From: Effrenium voratum
Taxonomy: Eukaryota > Sar > Dinophyceae > Suessiales > Symbiodiniaceae
Length of the DNA: 64,000 nt
Assembly (NCBI GenBank): GCA_963377175.1
Contig: CAUJNA010000458.1
Location: 486,533-550,532 of the forward strand
Reading direction: 5' to 3'
The notes below the pieces were generated by a model. The model saw only the letters and a list, made by a program, of their open reading frames with translations. It was not told the origin of the DNA and made no database searches. Positions 1 to 14,200 of this stretch are shown here, one piece after another. Each line of letters starts with the position of its first letter. Within the stretch, counting starts at the first letter, position 1. The position numbers were made by a program, and so were the translations under genes.

Positions 1-160
1 TCTGGAATGCACAGTGGGCTTGTTGCTGGTTTACTTGCATTGGTTGCTCCACCCCGGGCCGTTTCGCAACCTTACATACACTTCCTTGAATGCGCGCCGC
101 TTTGATCTTTGCTTTCCATACGGTGAATGATAATGTTTGGTACGTTCGCTTGTATTTGTT

Positions 161-600
161 TCTTTCTTTGTTTGTTTGTTTGTTTGTTTGTTTGTTTGGT
201 TTTCGTTTTGTGTTTGTTTGTTTGTTTGTTTGTTTGTTTGTTTGGTTGTTTGTTTGTTTGGTTGTTTGTTTGTTTGTTTGTTTGGGTGCTTGTGTGCTTG
301 TGTGTTTGTTTGCTTGCTTGCTTGTTTTTTTTGCTTTGTCTGTGTTGTCTGTTTTTTTGTGTTGTTAATTATTTGCTTGTCTTGCTGTCTGTTTCTTTGT
401 TTGCTTGTTTGTTTGCTTGTTTGTGTGCTTGTGTGCTTGTGTGTCTGTGTGTCTGTGTGTCTGTGTGTCTGTGTGTGTGTGTTTGTGTCTGTGTCTGCGT
501 GTCTGTGCCTGTGTGTCTGTGTCTGTGTCTATGTCTGTGCCTGTGTGTTTGTGTGTTTGAGTGTTTGTGTTTTGAAAGTTTGCTTATGTGTTTGTTTGAT
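161..600. repeat. TTTG/TGTG-rich low-complexity tract
   Basis: Long runs of TTTG with GTTTGC and TGTGTC variants. All frames are open only because the repeat lacks stops, giving Cys/Leu/Phe/Val-rich nonsense. No coding signal. Confidence 0.95.
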
Positions 601-649
601 TGGTTGAACGCTTGATTGTTTGTACGGTTGTTTTATTGTTTGTTGTGTT

Positions 650-848
<199 letters not shown>

Positions 849-1356
849 GTTGTTTTTGGGGGGGATTTGTTGGTTCCTTGTTTCGCTGATTCGCTTGGTT
901 GTTTCAGTTGTTGTCTTCAAGACACCCACGGAAAGATCGGCCGCACTGCATAGCCCGGCCGTGCGCCCCGTGCGACCGAGGCTGTACCTCCCTAGCGCCC
1001 AGGCAGTCTTCGAGGCGGAAAGCGTGGGGAGAACGGGATAGTCCCACTTGGAAGTAGTGATGTAGTATAGCAAGCTCCAATTTTACCAGGTTCTGTTTGC
1101 TTAGTGCAGGGATTATGGTGGATCCAGCTTAGTACTACTTTGCTTTGTGCTGGTGCTGCAATCATGGCTTGCTTAGCACGCACAACAGCCCCTCCACGCT
1201 GCTTGGCCACTCACGAACTGTCGCAGAACATGAGCATTGCTCACCAGGCCACAGCCACTACATTGACATGTCCGCAAATCAAGGTGTAGCAGCAGCATGC
1301 TATGCAGACTTTGCCCTGCATATATTCTGTTGGAACGGTTTCCTATCCAAACGCCA
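849..1356. other. Unassigned stretch
   Basis: Mixed-composition sequence between the tetranucleotide array and the foldback element. I see no exon-like reading frame with good splice signals and no RNA gene. Confidence 0.5.
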
Positions 1357-1716
1357 GTATAGAGCTATACCTAGAACTTCCTGCGGCGGAAATTTCTGCC
1401 GCAACGCATTGCGGCGGAAATTCCCGCCGCATTCCAGAAAATCAGCCGCAAAAACAAACAAACGCCGCAACCAAAACAAAAACGCCGCAACACCGTTTGC
1501 TTTCCGGGAATTTCCGCCGCATTCCCGCCGATTTCCGCCGCATTCCCGCCGATTTCCGCTGCAAATCGTGGGGTAGAAAAACTGAAAGCAAGTTCTGCCG
1601 CAATTCTAAAAACAGCGCCGCAAATCAGGAAGAAATGCCGCAAATCCAAAAAGGCGCCTTTTTTGATTTGCGGCATAATTTCTGCCGCAACGAATCTCTA
1701 GGTATACAGCCCGTAT
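1357..1716. mobile_element. GCCGCAA-rich foldback / MITE-like element
   Basis: About 360 bp bounded by imperfect inverted repeats of roughly 45-50 bp. The left end runs through TATACCTAGA and TGCGGCGGAAATT. The right end, reverse-complemented, gives TATACCTAGA and TGCGGCAGAAATT in the same order. The interior is made of GCCGCAA and CGCCGATTTC blocks, some in tandem near 1500-1560. It encodes nothing convincing. TA or TAT at both outer edges could be the target duplication. Termini, size and lack of coding capacity fit a non-autonomous DNA transposon, but no transposase family can be named from this copy. Confidence 0.65.
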
Positions 1717-2060
1717 GAAAGCGACTTATTTGTTGCCCTACCTGCAACCCATGCTCCAAGTGGCGCATTTGCGTACAGGTGACATGAGCTTAAGATGCCA
1801 CACACTGCATGCTGGCAAAAGGTGTACCTTCAACACGCCAAGCCATGTCAGCTTGTTTCGAATCCTGAACCGCATGAGATCGCCAAGCATAGGTGTCCTT
1901 TTTAGGTTTGTTTGGTGCGAATCAGATGGTCTTATTCTATGCCTTTAGCTTATGTTAGATGGAACTGGTTTGGATTGGTTTTATTCCATTTACCACGCCA
2001 TGGATTTGTTCACGCCATGTTGGATCCATTTCCTTTTAGCACATCTAATTTTTCCCACAG
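1717..2060. other. Unassigned, intron- or intergenic-like
   Basis: No supported feature. It ends in a pyrimidine-rich tract and CACAG just before the GC-rich segment at 2061. Confidence 0.4.
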
Positions 2061-2186
2061 GTCACCCACCCCACGAGGACCACGACGTCGTTGAACCTCA
2101 GGCGATGCCTCGGATCCGGCGCCGGGGCCTGGAGCGCTTGCTGATGCTGGCGCTCTGCGTGGAGGCGAACCGCGGCGAGTCGCTTC
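2061..2186 (+). CDS. Possible internal exon, unknown protein
   Basis: A GC-rich 125-bp island follows a strong acceptor-like context (pyrimidine tract, CACAG|G). One frame reads an arginine- and leucine-rich stretch including MPRIRRRGLERLLML. It then drops back into low-complexity intron-like DNA. The donor is not clear; GC or GA near 2160-2180 would suit this genome. No family recognised and no neighbouring exon could be joined to it. Confidence 0.3.
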
Positions 2187-4029
2187 CTTTTGGATTTTCA
2201 AGCGAAGAGGCCGAAAACCGTTTTGGCTTTGGTTGGATGGAGGCTCCTTTTGGTTGGATTTTAACGGGGAGGCCAACAGGAAAGACGAACACCGTTGAAT
2301 GCTCCCTGATTTTTTGGGAGCCAGAATCAAGATTTCGAGTTTGTTACTGGAACTTTGGAGGCAAAAGGTACTCGTTCTGGGAGTGGCTGAAAGGGGAACC
2401 AAACGTAACAACTTGTTTGCACTGGTTACTGAATTTCGGGTCATTTTGGTTGTCGAAAAGTTCGCTCCCTTTTGGGTGTGTCCTAAAATTGAATGTGGAA
2501 CGATCGGATTCAGAGTCACGCAGATGAGTGTGATCCTTTTGGCACAGGTGAAGACAGGTCAGGGGGCTAGCAAAGTATGAATCTGTCTTGGAATGGCGGA
2601 CCCAAAGCAATAGAGTTTGCTGTCCTTTCAAACCAACTCCACTAAGTTCAAGAAACACACACACACACACACCTGACATCGCCTTTGGGCACAGGACGTG
2701 CGCCGCAAACGTAAGATGTGGAAGCCCTTTGCTGACAGTAGTTACCACATGGATTATCTTTCAAGGGAGCCAAAGGGAAACCCGCGCTCAGTTTGGGGGA
2801 TTTTTTAGACAAAAAGACAAACCCGTTCTGTTCTGGGTGGCGCCACAATCCAATATATACGTATCGTGGTAAGCTACTGGGGGTAGGGTGAACAAAAATC
2901 CTAATGTAAATGATGTCCACCAAGGGTTCAAGCTTGACAAATCACACCAACCGGGCGTTCGCTTGTTTCCGCCTTGCCATATTTGGAAAGCAAAGGTTGT
3001 TAGCTCAGTTGCTGTTTGCTCCATCCACGAAGTCACCGACGTTGCAGGGGTCAAAACGACTCACCCCTGCGTGTCAGCTTTCCACAACTTAGTTTGCCGT
3101 TTCAATTGTTCGTCCATTTTTTCCTCCTTCATGTTCTCTTTCAGCAGAACATTGTCGCTTTTTGCAGGTCTAAGTCTGGCCCATGAGGGCAGAAAGTGTA
3201 TATAACTGTCATGAGTTACGCTGCACAGACGGAGGCCTGGCCCTGTTGCCTTTCTGTTTGAAATGGGGAGGGCTGGACCTGCGGCGCCAGTGAACCTCCC
3301 GTCCACTGACATGCAGCGCCCCAGAGGGTGCCTCTTAAGAAGAGGAACATGGGTTTCCAAGAACCCCACAGTCCGGTTCCAGGTTCGTAGATGGGAGGGC
3401 AACCTTTTCGGGTGTTTTCACTGAAAGCCAGAAGGCAAACCACCCATTTTGCGGCACCCGGCTATTGGAATTCAGGAGCCCCACACACCCTTGACGGGAG
3501 ATGAGAAAAACAATCGGAGGCCTGCTTTGTCAGATGCTGAAATATGAAGTTCCTATGAACATTGCAGAAACAGAGGGACTTGTGACTCGTCTACACATTG
3601 GAATGATTTAGGCCCTTGGTGGCCCGCAAACACACCAGGTGTGCAATAATTGCCCTCAGTTACCCTCATGGGTCAAGTGTTGGTACGTATACAAAGGAAA
3701 CCCTCGTCCTTTTGGAAGCAAATGGCTTTCCCATTCCAGGGCGGAAAAGCAACCCAGCCTCAAGACATTTGCATGGAACTGACTCTCAAGTAGAAGCTCA
3801 TTCAACCAGCTAAGGTGGTATTGAGTTGAGAGATCGTGTGTACTATGCGTACTTGTTTGTTGGTTTGGCTTTCCATCACCTTGCCAGGCTTTTGGCAGGC
3901 TCAGTCGCCTGCTTCTTCTGCTGGCTCTCGCACCCTGACTGGACTTTTGACCTCAATAGAGGTTTCCACTAAGGACATGTATTGTTTGGGTTTCATGCCG
4001 CTATTGCTTGTCAGTGTCTTCTTGTATTT
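2187..4029. other. Unassigned stretch with an (AC)n tract
   Basis: Intron-like DNA with many CCCTTTTGG/CCAAAAGGG fragments and an (AC)n run at 2655-2673. No supported gene. Confidence 0.4.
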
Positions 4030-4256
4030 GTTTTGTTTGCTTGCTTGTTTGTTTGTTTGTTTGTTTGTTTGTTTGTCTGTTTGTGTGTTTGTGTGTTTGT
4101 TTGTTTGTTTGTCTGTGTGTTTGTTTGTTTGTTTGTTTGTTTGTTTGTTTGTTTGTTTTTTGTTTGTTTGTTTGTTTGTTTGTTTGTGTGTTTGTGTGTT
4201 TGTTTGTTTGTTTGTTTGTTTGTTTGTTTGTTTGTTTGTTTGTTTGTTTGTTTTCG
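4030..4256. repeat. (TTTG)n microsatellite
   Basis: About 225 bp of TTTG with TGTG and TTTTT interruptions, the same unit as the tract at the window start. The long frames across it on both strands are repeat artefacts. Confidence 0.95.
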
Positions 4257-7200
4257 TTTGTTTTCGTTTGGTGTTGTCTTGTGATTTGTACCAGCTTATT
4301 GTAGATGATGCTTGGATGTTTGCTTTCCAGAATCCAGTGCACTTATTGATCGAAGCAGGGGCAATCTGATAGTTTACTGCGGTCCTGTAAGTTTGTATAC
4401 GCATGTTTACGAATCCACAAGCTTTCCTGGCCTTTGTGACGTTATGTCGGCCATATGGGGCTGTGTCAAGAGGGGGCACCCCCGTTCCTTTTGATTTTCC
4501 TTTAAACCACCGTGCAATGAAGCAGGGGTGATTTCTTTTGAAGAGAATGGACAAATCCAACCTCCTGCGTTTTGTTTGGGGGTGGGTGGGCAAATCCAAC
4601 AATGGTACCCTTGAAAGAGCACACGCAATCAGCAAAATCAAAGCCTACTCAGAGAGACAGAAACTCCACGCTGGACCAGGCTTATCGGGCTCGTCCGTCA
4701 GGAACTTGATTTTGTAGCTTCTTGTATTATGATCTAAGAGCATTACAACTACCATTATGCATTGTGTTTCAGGCAGTCTTCGCCATGACCTCCAGCCCTC
4801 TTCCAGTGACTGGAGAGTTTGGAAGTCATTGCCCTCTGCTGGAAAGCGGCGCAGTGGGGCCGACCCTGGTCATGTGTCATGGTGACGGTTGAGCAGTTGC
4901 GGCCCATTTTGGTCACTTGTGTCTCTCAGTTGTTTCTTCAGTGCCAACCAAGCTGCACTTGCAAATTGGCATTGTTGAGGAAAGCCCAAGTACTTGTTTG
5001 GAGATTATTTCACAACCACCCAACATCGCGATCAAGGTCTTCAACACCGGCGTTCAAGTGGGCTTAAGGAGACAAGTGCCTGAGTCAAAACTCCCCTGTA
5101 CCTAAGGTTTCCAGCGATGGTCGTGGACCCCTCAATGGGGATCTCACACAACCCTGGTAAGGATTGGGAACCATGACCCAGGGACGTGTCAGACGGCCCG
5201 ATGCCCGAGGTATTCACATCGGTGCTTCTTTTGCCGCATCCCCGACGGGCGGATGGCATGAGGGGTTCACGGCGCGCTCACCGATCCGGAGGTAAATCGA
5301 GCAAACACAACGGAAGTTTTCCTTACTTGGGGATTTCTTATTTCATATGCGGGCTAATTTCGCCACACAGATGGTTGGTTCGCCAGCATGACCCTTTAAC
5401 CCGCCCCGAACAGTTCACACGAATGCATGTTGTTGGGCACAGCCAACATGAGCAGGTTGGACCATGCATAGCATCGTCGCCAAAGGGCAAGAGTGCTCAC
5501 ACCCAGAATCAAAGGTTTCTTTTTGATGGCCCTCCAACCATTTGAGGACTGTCATGTTCATGATTTCTTTAGACGGGCCATTGTATGGTTCAATCTACGC
5601 ATCGTCCATGCTCCGTGCAAGTTATAATTTATTCAAGTGAAGACGATGTTTGGGACAGACTGTTGCTACAGAAGTACTTCATGCAGGATGACATGATGCG
5701 ACTGCAACGACGAACAGTCTGAACGCCAAATGCTGCTTGAAGATACACATAGGTTTCAGATCATTGATCGCCAGTTTTAGACATGTGACCAACGGGAGGT
5801 GTTGCCAGGTTTGTTTTGGCAGATGTACGGCATAGTTCACAATTGCACATGTTAAAACAAAACAAAAAAAACAAAAAAACGGAAGAAAAACAACAAAAAC
5901 AGCCTATGGGCGTCAAGTAAGAGCGAATACTACCATGATTGTTTTCAGTGGTCAAAAAAGTTTTAACAGGGGTAGCTTCTCAAGCTGTGTGAGAACATGC
6001 TTTACCCTTGTGGGGACAATATGAAGCTAGGAGAAAAAACAACTTTGGGGAAACTATGATTTTTAACAGCACCCATTGCTCGAGTCGTTTGGTTGTTTTG
6101 CCACGGTAGATTGCCACTTGGGAAGGCATGGGAAAACTGGAGAGAAAACCACTACAACACCGGTGACACTCTGGCGGACAGCCCGGGAGCCCTGAAACGA
6201 ATGGACAAGCAACACCTTTTGTCGTGCCAAGCAGTGCTCTCCTTGCCCGCTTAATTGAAACTTCTCATTCAAGCCGCATTGCTTAGCAAGCGCCATTTTA
6301 TTGCTGGCTGCGATGTACTTCGAAAAGAGGTTTTGCCAATATGAAGACCTTTTGTCGACTGGCTTTTCAGAGGAAGACAAAGGTGCTGGGTGTCCCTATG
6401 TCAGGAAATGTCCAATGCAGCTGGAGACAGGACAGATGATATTTTTAGTGCCCTGGAAGTCTCCTAGTCTTATCAATGTGCTTGAGGTGATGCTGGTTCT
6501 AGGAAATGGCCGTCACTGGCAAACATGTGAACCTTTAGAGGCAGATGGGTGTGTTGCTTCCGGTTGCATCTAAGTGCAAGAGTCATGAGGCAGACCCGAT
6601 TTGATTCTTGTATCTAAATGTAGCTGAATCTCATCCATTTGTTACACACCTCTTTTTATGCAGTTTGTCCTGCCACGCCTTGTACCATAACCTCATCCAA
6701 CATTTGCCCAACAGCTGACGTTTAAACCAGCTGAAGAGGAATATATTGAAAGTCCTGGAGTCAGTCAGCAAATGTGTGAAGTCACTGAACCATGCTGAGA
6801 GCCAAAGGCACCTTGCACGGCACCGCCTCACACAGTGGGCGGCAGCAGCAAAGGCCGGTACGGGGAGCGATGGCCTGGTGGAAAAACGAGCTCACTTAAC
6901 TCGCTATATGAGCTCGCGGGCTTACCTCGGACATGTTTGTTGAGATTTCTATTGTAGATGGGGATTCCGCACTTTATATAGATTGAGGCATTGTAGTCTC
7001 AATTAAGATTGAGGAGTTGTAGTGACAAACGCAAATGGGTTCCATGGCAGGTCATTAGGGCATCATATTGAAAGGCATCTTTGTTTCAGTTTCTGGTTTT
7101 CCATGCGGCACCGCAGCCAGCTGAATTCGGATCATTTGGTGGGTGCGTGTCTCCCGGATTGGCGTATGCCAGGAGGATGCCGATCGTGTGGGGCCTTTGC

Positions 7201-8146
7201 CCCAAATGTGGAAATTCCTGGGCACCCCATGAATCAACCAGAAGTTTATGAAGTGTTTATGAACCCTTGGCTTTTATGGGGGTTCATGCCAGGGTTCATA
7301 CATTTTAGCCTTTGAACAGCGTGCCAACCTCCTTCAAGACCAGGAATTCATTGCATGCTACTCTGTCTGGCACATATGATCGGACAGCCTCCCGGTTTCA
7401 TGGGATGCCGGGTTCCGGTCCGCCCCTGTGTTTCTTTTCCCAGTATATTTTGTTGGAACCCTTCGGAAAAAAGAAAGGCAGTGCATATCACATGTGTGTT
7501 TAGCTCGGTGTTGTAGTTGCACATAGATTTGTTCAACTACAACATCTAGCCACGAACGAGACCTAATTCAGGAACTATGCCATTCAGCATGCGCATGCCC
7601 CGCGTTTTGCCTTCAATTTGGTGACGAAATATTTGATTGAAGGTATGGGGATTTATGGGGCAGAGTAGGGGCAGTTTGCACAGCATCCGCGCGATGCGCA
7701 CGCGCGCCCATTTGTTTCTGCTCCAGAGGGTGAGGCATGCGCGCGCGCAGTATGTGAAGACGCTGTGCTTCAGCAGCCAACATGCCGTCGCTATGGCAGG
7801 GGTTCTTGTGAGGCAATTGAAACAATCCGAGTCCTGGCCGAAGTCTTCCCAGCCCTTCTGGCATTCACGGTCGCCGGTCAATTATCCGCTTTTTCACTTG
7901 CATTGGGCCGGGTTGTCAAAACATGCAATTGTTTTCTAGAAAACCAACGTCAGGGTTGCGCTTCTCCCTCGTGAGGAGTTGATCACTGGTATATTAGTAC
8001 ACGTCAACATATGGAGACCCCACAAACGGTTGTTTTCGTTTTGGTTTCCATTTTGTCCCCCAACCCCCAAAAGGAGTACCCCCAGCAAAGCACGCAAACA
8101 CACAAACACACAGCCATTCGCGTGAGTCGCGCGGCGTCGGCCGGCG
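4257..8146. other. Mostly unassigned; a few weak exon-like islands
   Basis: I see no recognisable domain. Three GC-richer islands could be exons: about 5160-5292 (ending GGAG before GTAAAT), 6740-6870 and 7680-7870. Each is open in more than one frame and none joins to another in phase, so they are not called. An A-rich tract lies near 5850-5900. Confidence 0.35.
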
Positions 8147-8232
8147 ATGATCCACCTAGAAGTAGCGCTGTTGAGCGGCGCGAGTGCCAAAGTTGTGGTT
8201 GACTTGGACTCCACGGTGCTGGACCTCAAGCA
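8147..8232 (+). CDS. Exon 1: ubiquitin-like domain, first half
   Basis: ATG at 8147 opens MIHLEVALLSG and continues to TVLDLK, matching the first beta-hairpin and start of the helix of ubiquitin. Ending at a GA donor (8233) leaves two bases that complete a Gln codon with exon 2 and give the usual ubiquitin spacing. The frame itself runs on to a stop about 40 bp later, so the exon must end near here. Confidence 0.65.
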
Positions 8233-11200
8233 GATCCATGACGATGTGGGTCTGTTTGTAGGGGGTGTCTCCTGATCTTGAGACTTTTTTGATTTTTTTT
8301 TCTTGGAGGGGGGAAGTTCTCTTGTTTGGGCGTCCTCTCTTCTTTTGGGGGTTCTCCAGTTGAGACAGACCCCAGTGGTTTGGAGAGGGAAGCCAGGGCC
8401 CATTGTCCTTTCTTGAGGCCCTTGGCTGTGAACTTTCATGAGGGACCCTTTGGTGGATATCGTTTAAGTGGGAATGCATGTCCACCAGCTGTGTTGAAGG
8501 TGGTTCCCTATTGCGACCACTTGTGTTTCGGTCTGAAGATTTGGAGGATCCCCTTGTGAATCAGGTGATTGGATGCATTTGTCGGGGGAAGCCCATTGAA
8601 AGCCATAATTTTGGGCTTGTCCCAAGCTTCATTACCACTTTTGTATAGAGGGTGTGAGAAGGGAATCAACATGGAAATCAAGCACATTTACTTGGGAAAA
8701 TCAACTCGCAACCTCACACCGTGTTGTGGTTTGCGACCGAAAACCCATGAGTAAGGTGTCTTTCTTGGTGTCCCTTGCTTGTTTCAGGCTGGTACATTGA
8801 AACATTGACATTGACCCAGGTGCTGGGGGTAGTACTCCTGGAAAGCAACTCTCGAGTTGTTTCAGCAAATATGAGGGATGACTTCAGCAGCATCCATGTG
8901 CGAATCAAAGCCAAGCTACTCAGACCCGCTCCTTTTAAGCTTCGGCTTTGTGAATTATTATTCTTATTGTCACCATCATTACCATGATAACATTACTATG
9001 ATCCGTCCATTGTCCATTGAGGAGAGTTCAGCAAGAGCTGCAGCTGGGCATCAGCGATCTGGTGGCGGACGGTCAGATCTTGGACCCCGGCAGCAGCACG
9101 GAGAAATGGACGAGGGCTTCAAGTCCCCCTTGCAGGTTCTTTGGTGCATTTTCCTCGGATGTGAGGACTTTGACTTTTTGCCAACCAATGGGTTTTTCAT
9201 TCAACCGCCAAAAGTTAAACTGTTAGCAGGGGAGCAGAAAGCAACCGAGGGTTAACATGGAACCCCCCAAAAGACTTGATGGAAGCCACGAACCCGAACA
9301 CGGATCAATTGCCAAAAGCTATCGCAGCTTCTCTGCAGGTAACAGTTCTGGGCAGCATGTTTGAGACACGTCTCACGCGACGAACCAAAGCAATGCTGCA
9401 GGCAACGCGCCAGGTCGATGCGCGGCGTATCACAAAGGGTTCACAGCAGCGCTTGGGGTGGCAAATTCCTTTCTTGCCCTTGTGTCGCATTCTTGGCTGT
9501 TCCTTCCTTGCAATGCTAGCTTTGCGACAACCTTTGCAAGCTGCTAGCTTGAATGCTTTGCTTGCACGCTTGCTGCGCTTACTCTGCATGTGCGTTCATT
9601 ATATAAATTAGTCGCTGTAAACAACAAACACATTTCCTTCATATGGCTACGCCCTTATATTAACACGTTGTTGTTTGTGGCACAAAGATGTTTCTTGTCA
9701 TCTCCGGCCAATTGCACCTCACCGGGGAAACTTCAGAAGCAAGTGCCACGAGTTTCAAGATTTGATGACATATCCGTTTTCAGTCTGCACACACACACAC
9801 ATGTTGGAAACTGTCAAAGTTGTAGCCACACAGGTCCCTATATTTCCCTTGGTGGTTTCTAACATAGTTGTTTCATTTGAGGTGAGTTTCCCTTGTGGGC
9901 CGATGTTCTAAAGGAACGGGAATCTGAGGCACGCTGCGGCACTCCAAGCTGGTGCAGGGGCAAATCATCACTGCAACGGCACGCAGGGCGCGGTTGGTGT
10001 CTGGCTTTCACCTGGCATCTTGGATGAAATGGCTCAATCGAGTAAATGGGGGTGTCTTTTTTAGTCGCCGCCACCCCCCCCAAACAAATAGAAAGAAAGT
10101 GTGTGTGTGTGTGTGTTCTTCGATGGTGGTTTTCCTCTTGGTTTCCCTTTAAAACCCCCCAAAACGGTAGCCTCAAGACGAGGCAGACCCATCTGAACAA
10201 GTTATGCATGCATACGACCTCAATCTTTATTACCTTTGACAAGCTAATAAATCTTTGAGCTTTAATATCACTATATAGTTATGCATGGATATTTAGTGAT
10301 AAGGTTGGATTTTATTGTGCCTGTATAACTAGTGGTAATGTAGATGATAATGTATGTGGTGTTTATAACGATTTTGTTGGGGCTCTCAGGCTGGAATGTT
10401 ACGGTAGACGACCTTGCCAGGGTGAGTCGCTGGAATGCTACGCAGGTTAGCCTGTTTGTTGCCCTTTGCGTTTCGCCAATCCCGATTTAAGCCGTAAAAT
10501 TTATCTTGGTGCAGGGGGGTTCAGGCCGGCCAAGAAGTGTTATGTTTGTTTTGTTCCTCTCGTATGAGAGGTGGAATTGACCCTCAATGAAACGAATGAG
10601 AGATGCCAAGGGCAAGCCATGTGGCTGGCACGATGCTTTTCAGTTTCACATCAAAAGGCAGATGCGCAGTGCCCAAACTCCCCGTTGTCAATTTGAGTGG
10701 GTGGTTCTACTTCCTGGTACATTGTTTGGTTCAATGGATTTTGGGCACTCAGATGAACTTTCCCCGAGCTCTATGAAAGCGTTCGCCTCAGGCCTCAGGA
10801 GGGCATCACCCACCTTTTGCAACTTTCGCCCCCCTTCGTATCAGAGACGCTGCAGACATGTCTCTTTGGATTGGGCCAGCTGTTTGTTCGCACGGGCGCG
10901 GGGAGTCCACTTCGTGTGGCCTGCGGGCTACCAGAAACATGATCCCAACTCGGGGCCCACTGACCTGGCCCAAGTAGATGCTATGCTGGTTTTCTCTTGA
11001 TTTCGCGAATCAACCAGCCAAAGGTTTACCCAGTGTTCCGATGGGACGGTGTGTGTGTGTGTGTTGCCTGTGTACCCATTCAGGGCATAATTTCTAAACC
11101 AACCAAGCAAACAAACAAACAGCCAAACAAAGAAGCACATAGTCAAACCTTGCACCATGTGGCATTCCTCGCATCCTTTCTGCAAGCTGAGGATGCCTTC

Positions 11201-14200
11201 GCGCTCATCAAAAGCGACGGTGGCGTGGTGACCTGGGGCCATCCCACGCGAGGGGGCAACAGCTCCAAGGTCCAGAGCCAGCTGTTTGATGTGCGGCAGA
11301 TCGTTGGCTCTTCAGGCGGAGTGAACCTGAGTCCCATAAATGAGACTTAGCAGCCTGGGGTCTCGGGCGCGTGGCGAATTGGGCTATGTTCTGAGATGCC
11401 GAGGATGAGATGCAAGATGGGTTTGACTCAAAAAATGGCAATACCTTTGTGGGTGATTTCCTGTGGATTTTTGGTCGAAATAGAACGGTGATTCGCAAAC
11501 CAACAAACCTATAGGTGTTTTTTAGTGGAGAATGTCATATCTTAGAGTGGATCCTTCACACTGGGCGGGGCCAGAAGTGCACACACACACACACACACCC
11601 GGCCCCCATTTATCTGCCGGGTTGTCGGCTCTTTGGGCGGCTTGTCCCAAATGGATTTGTCTCAAACTCAGGAACTTAACCCCCCACAAAAATGGGGGGC
11701 CAAACGTCAAAACGGGACACATCCAAATAGGAGCACACAGGCGACCAAACCGGAGCTTTTTCCTTGAGACAACACGGCTGAGTCCTCAGATGACTTGCTG
11801 GTTCTCACCAAAAAAAGCAACACGTCAGCGAATAAATCGGAAGGGGATCCTCTGAAAACCACCAGTTGGATGGTTTAGTTCGGGGTCATTCCAATTCATT
11901 CCCTGAGAAGCAAGATAGCATTGAATTCGGTTTTATAGTATGCAGCCCCATTCCAGTGGTTTGGTGGCTTCTGCAGTACGGACCCCATTTTTTGTTTTTT
12001 GTTCAAAAAGAAAACACCCAACAGACAAAAAACAGCCTTTTGGGGGTTTCCCTGTGTTGAGAAACACTCCTCGCACAATCCAAACGCTTGCCCCGAAGTC
12101 GCCTCGCCAGGCTCCTTCGCAGCACTGCGGGGGGATGGGGCGGTGGTGACGTGGGGCGACGTGTCCTGCGGCGGCAACTCGCAGGAGCTATCGATCCGAG
12201 GGGATTCGGGGTCTAGCGATTTGTCCCATGTCCTCTTGCGACAACAAGTACTTTTGACACCGAGGTCAGAAGACCCATTTGCTTGGCATTGGGATAATCA
12301 CAGACGCCTTACTGGGGATTTTGGATGACCACTGTAAGGATTCCTCTTAAGGCACCTGTGTTGATAGGTTTCCATGTATAATGCCTCAACGCAGGGATCC
12401 CGCCGTGTTTTGGATGGCTTCAAGACGAAACCAAAACAACATCAACCAACCGAGGGCTTCTTGATTTTCAGAAACACCCATGAGGGTATGTTTTTTTTGC
12501 TGGTTCCCGTTTAACCAAATTTCTTGGGGCCCCCTATTTTGAGACTCTCCTTGTCGAAGCCTGGCACTGCGCTTAGGACTACTCAGGACACATTGCCGTT
12601 TGGTTGCCCACTATGAGAATACGGTTTCTTGGGGTAACTTCTAAACTGCCGGTTTTCCGCAGAGGCACCAACAAGCTCTCGGATTCAATTGGTTTCAAGA
12701 AGACCATCAGATCATCTTGGGGAAGGGACGACTGGTTTCCAGAAGCCCACCAACAACCACGGGGAAACGAGCGGTTTGAAAAAGAACGATGCCCCTAGAG
12801 GTTTGACCCGTGCACGGGTCCCCTGCGAAAAAGATAACAAACGCACTCCCAAAACACCAAAAGGAGGTTCCTCAATTTTGCATCCAATACACACGCAATA
12901 CACTCCTTATGGCACACTTCGAAGTTCAATTGATGGTGTTTTGTTGGAACAACATGTTACTCTGCACCTGTGTGTCTGATTTCTGGCCACATTTGTGGCC
13001 ACCAAGTCACAAGGCATAGGGCTGGAGGGGAAAGCACCCCACCCGCATTCCACCACTGGCGAGGAGTGCCAGCTGCAGGGCATGCGCGGCCTCTGCCCCG
13101 CCTTCTTCTCCATTGCCGCCTTTTCGGAGAGCCAGGCCGCCTGTGGCATCAGAATGGGGGTGATGGGGGTGGGGCCTGGGTGGTGCTTGAAAGCCATATG
13201 AAGTCATGTTCATAGCAAAGAAATGTGTGTGTGTGTGTAACTAGATTGCCCGTCACATTGTACATAGAGAGAGGACATGATGCAGACAGAGGGCACACTG
13301 AAAGGGTAAGTTCAGGACTGAAGTTGCTCAAGATGAGCGCAATATTGGATGATTGAGTCAAGCAAAAGCAAGGCGCGAGGCCGGAAAGCTAGACAACCGA
13401 AAGCAAGCCTTCGAAACTATGCTTTGGAGCGTGATCATTTCTGGCATCTCTTGCGAATTATTTAACATGCTTAAGGTTCGTTAAATATGAGGCAAGCATC
13501 AAAGCGTTGCGTTCGGTTGGGGGCAAACGCTGAGGCTTCGTTGTTGCAAAGGCCCTGTTGATGTCATGATGCTTTCAAGATGTCCCAATCACAAGGGGGC
13601 ACATATTTCAGGGCTTGCCCCAACCTCCGCTCAGATGCTTGCCGCCCCATGCTTGGACAGGCAAAGAAGTTGTCTACAATCAGCTCTCCCCAACATGCCA
13701 TCTTGGACCTTTCTACGAAAACTCTGTGTGAGGCGTTTACACCGCGTTTTGACATTCCCTCTGTGCCCTGCTTATGTTTAACTGCTTGTTGGGCACCGTG
13801 TATGAATCGGATGTGGACTGCAACAGTTTGCAAACGCGCCAATTCGGGAGCCAGCCTTGGGCCCATCTTATTGGAAAGCCAAAGAAGGCCATTTCAGTGG
13901 CGTCATTAAGCAGGCCCAGTGCTTCCAGTTCCCACAATTGCAGGTAACCAGGGTTCGTTACCTCTATACATGAAGGCTTCCCCTGGTTTTCAATAGTGTA
14001 ACAATGGCTTGCCTGCTGAGATGTGGCCCATGGCCCACGCCGCTAAGCCGCACGTTGCCAGGTGGTGGTTTGGGGCAGCGACAACACCGGCGCCCCGGTG
14101 CTGCAACGCGTCAAACTGCCGCGGCTGGCCGCTTCGGCCAAAGCGCTGAAGGCGTCGTCGCTGGCCTGGGCGCTGGTGAAAGCGGATGGGAAGCTGCGGG

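Noticed and set aside
127..615. Long Cys/Leu/Val-rich frames at the window start, and 3836-4641 on both strands
   Set aside because: Translations of TTTG and TGTG repeats; no independent support.
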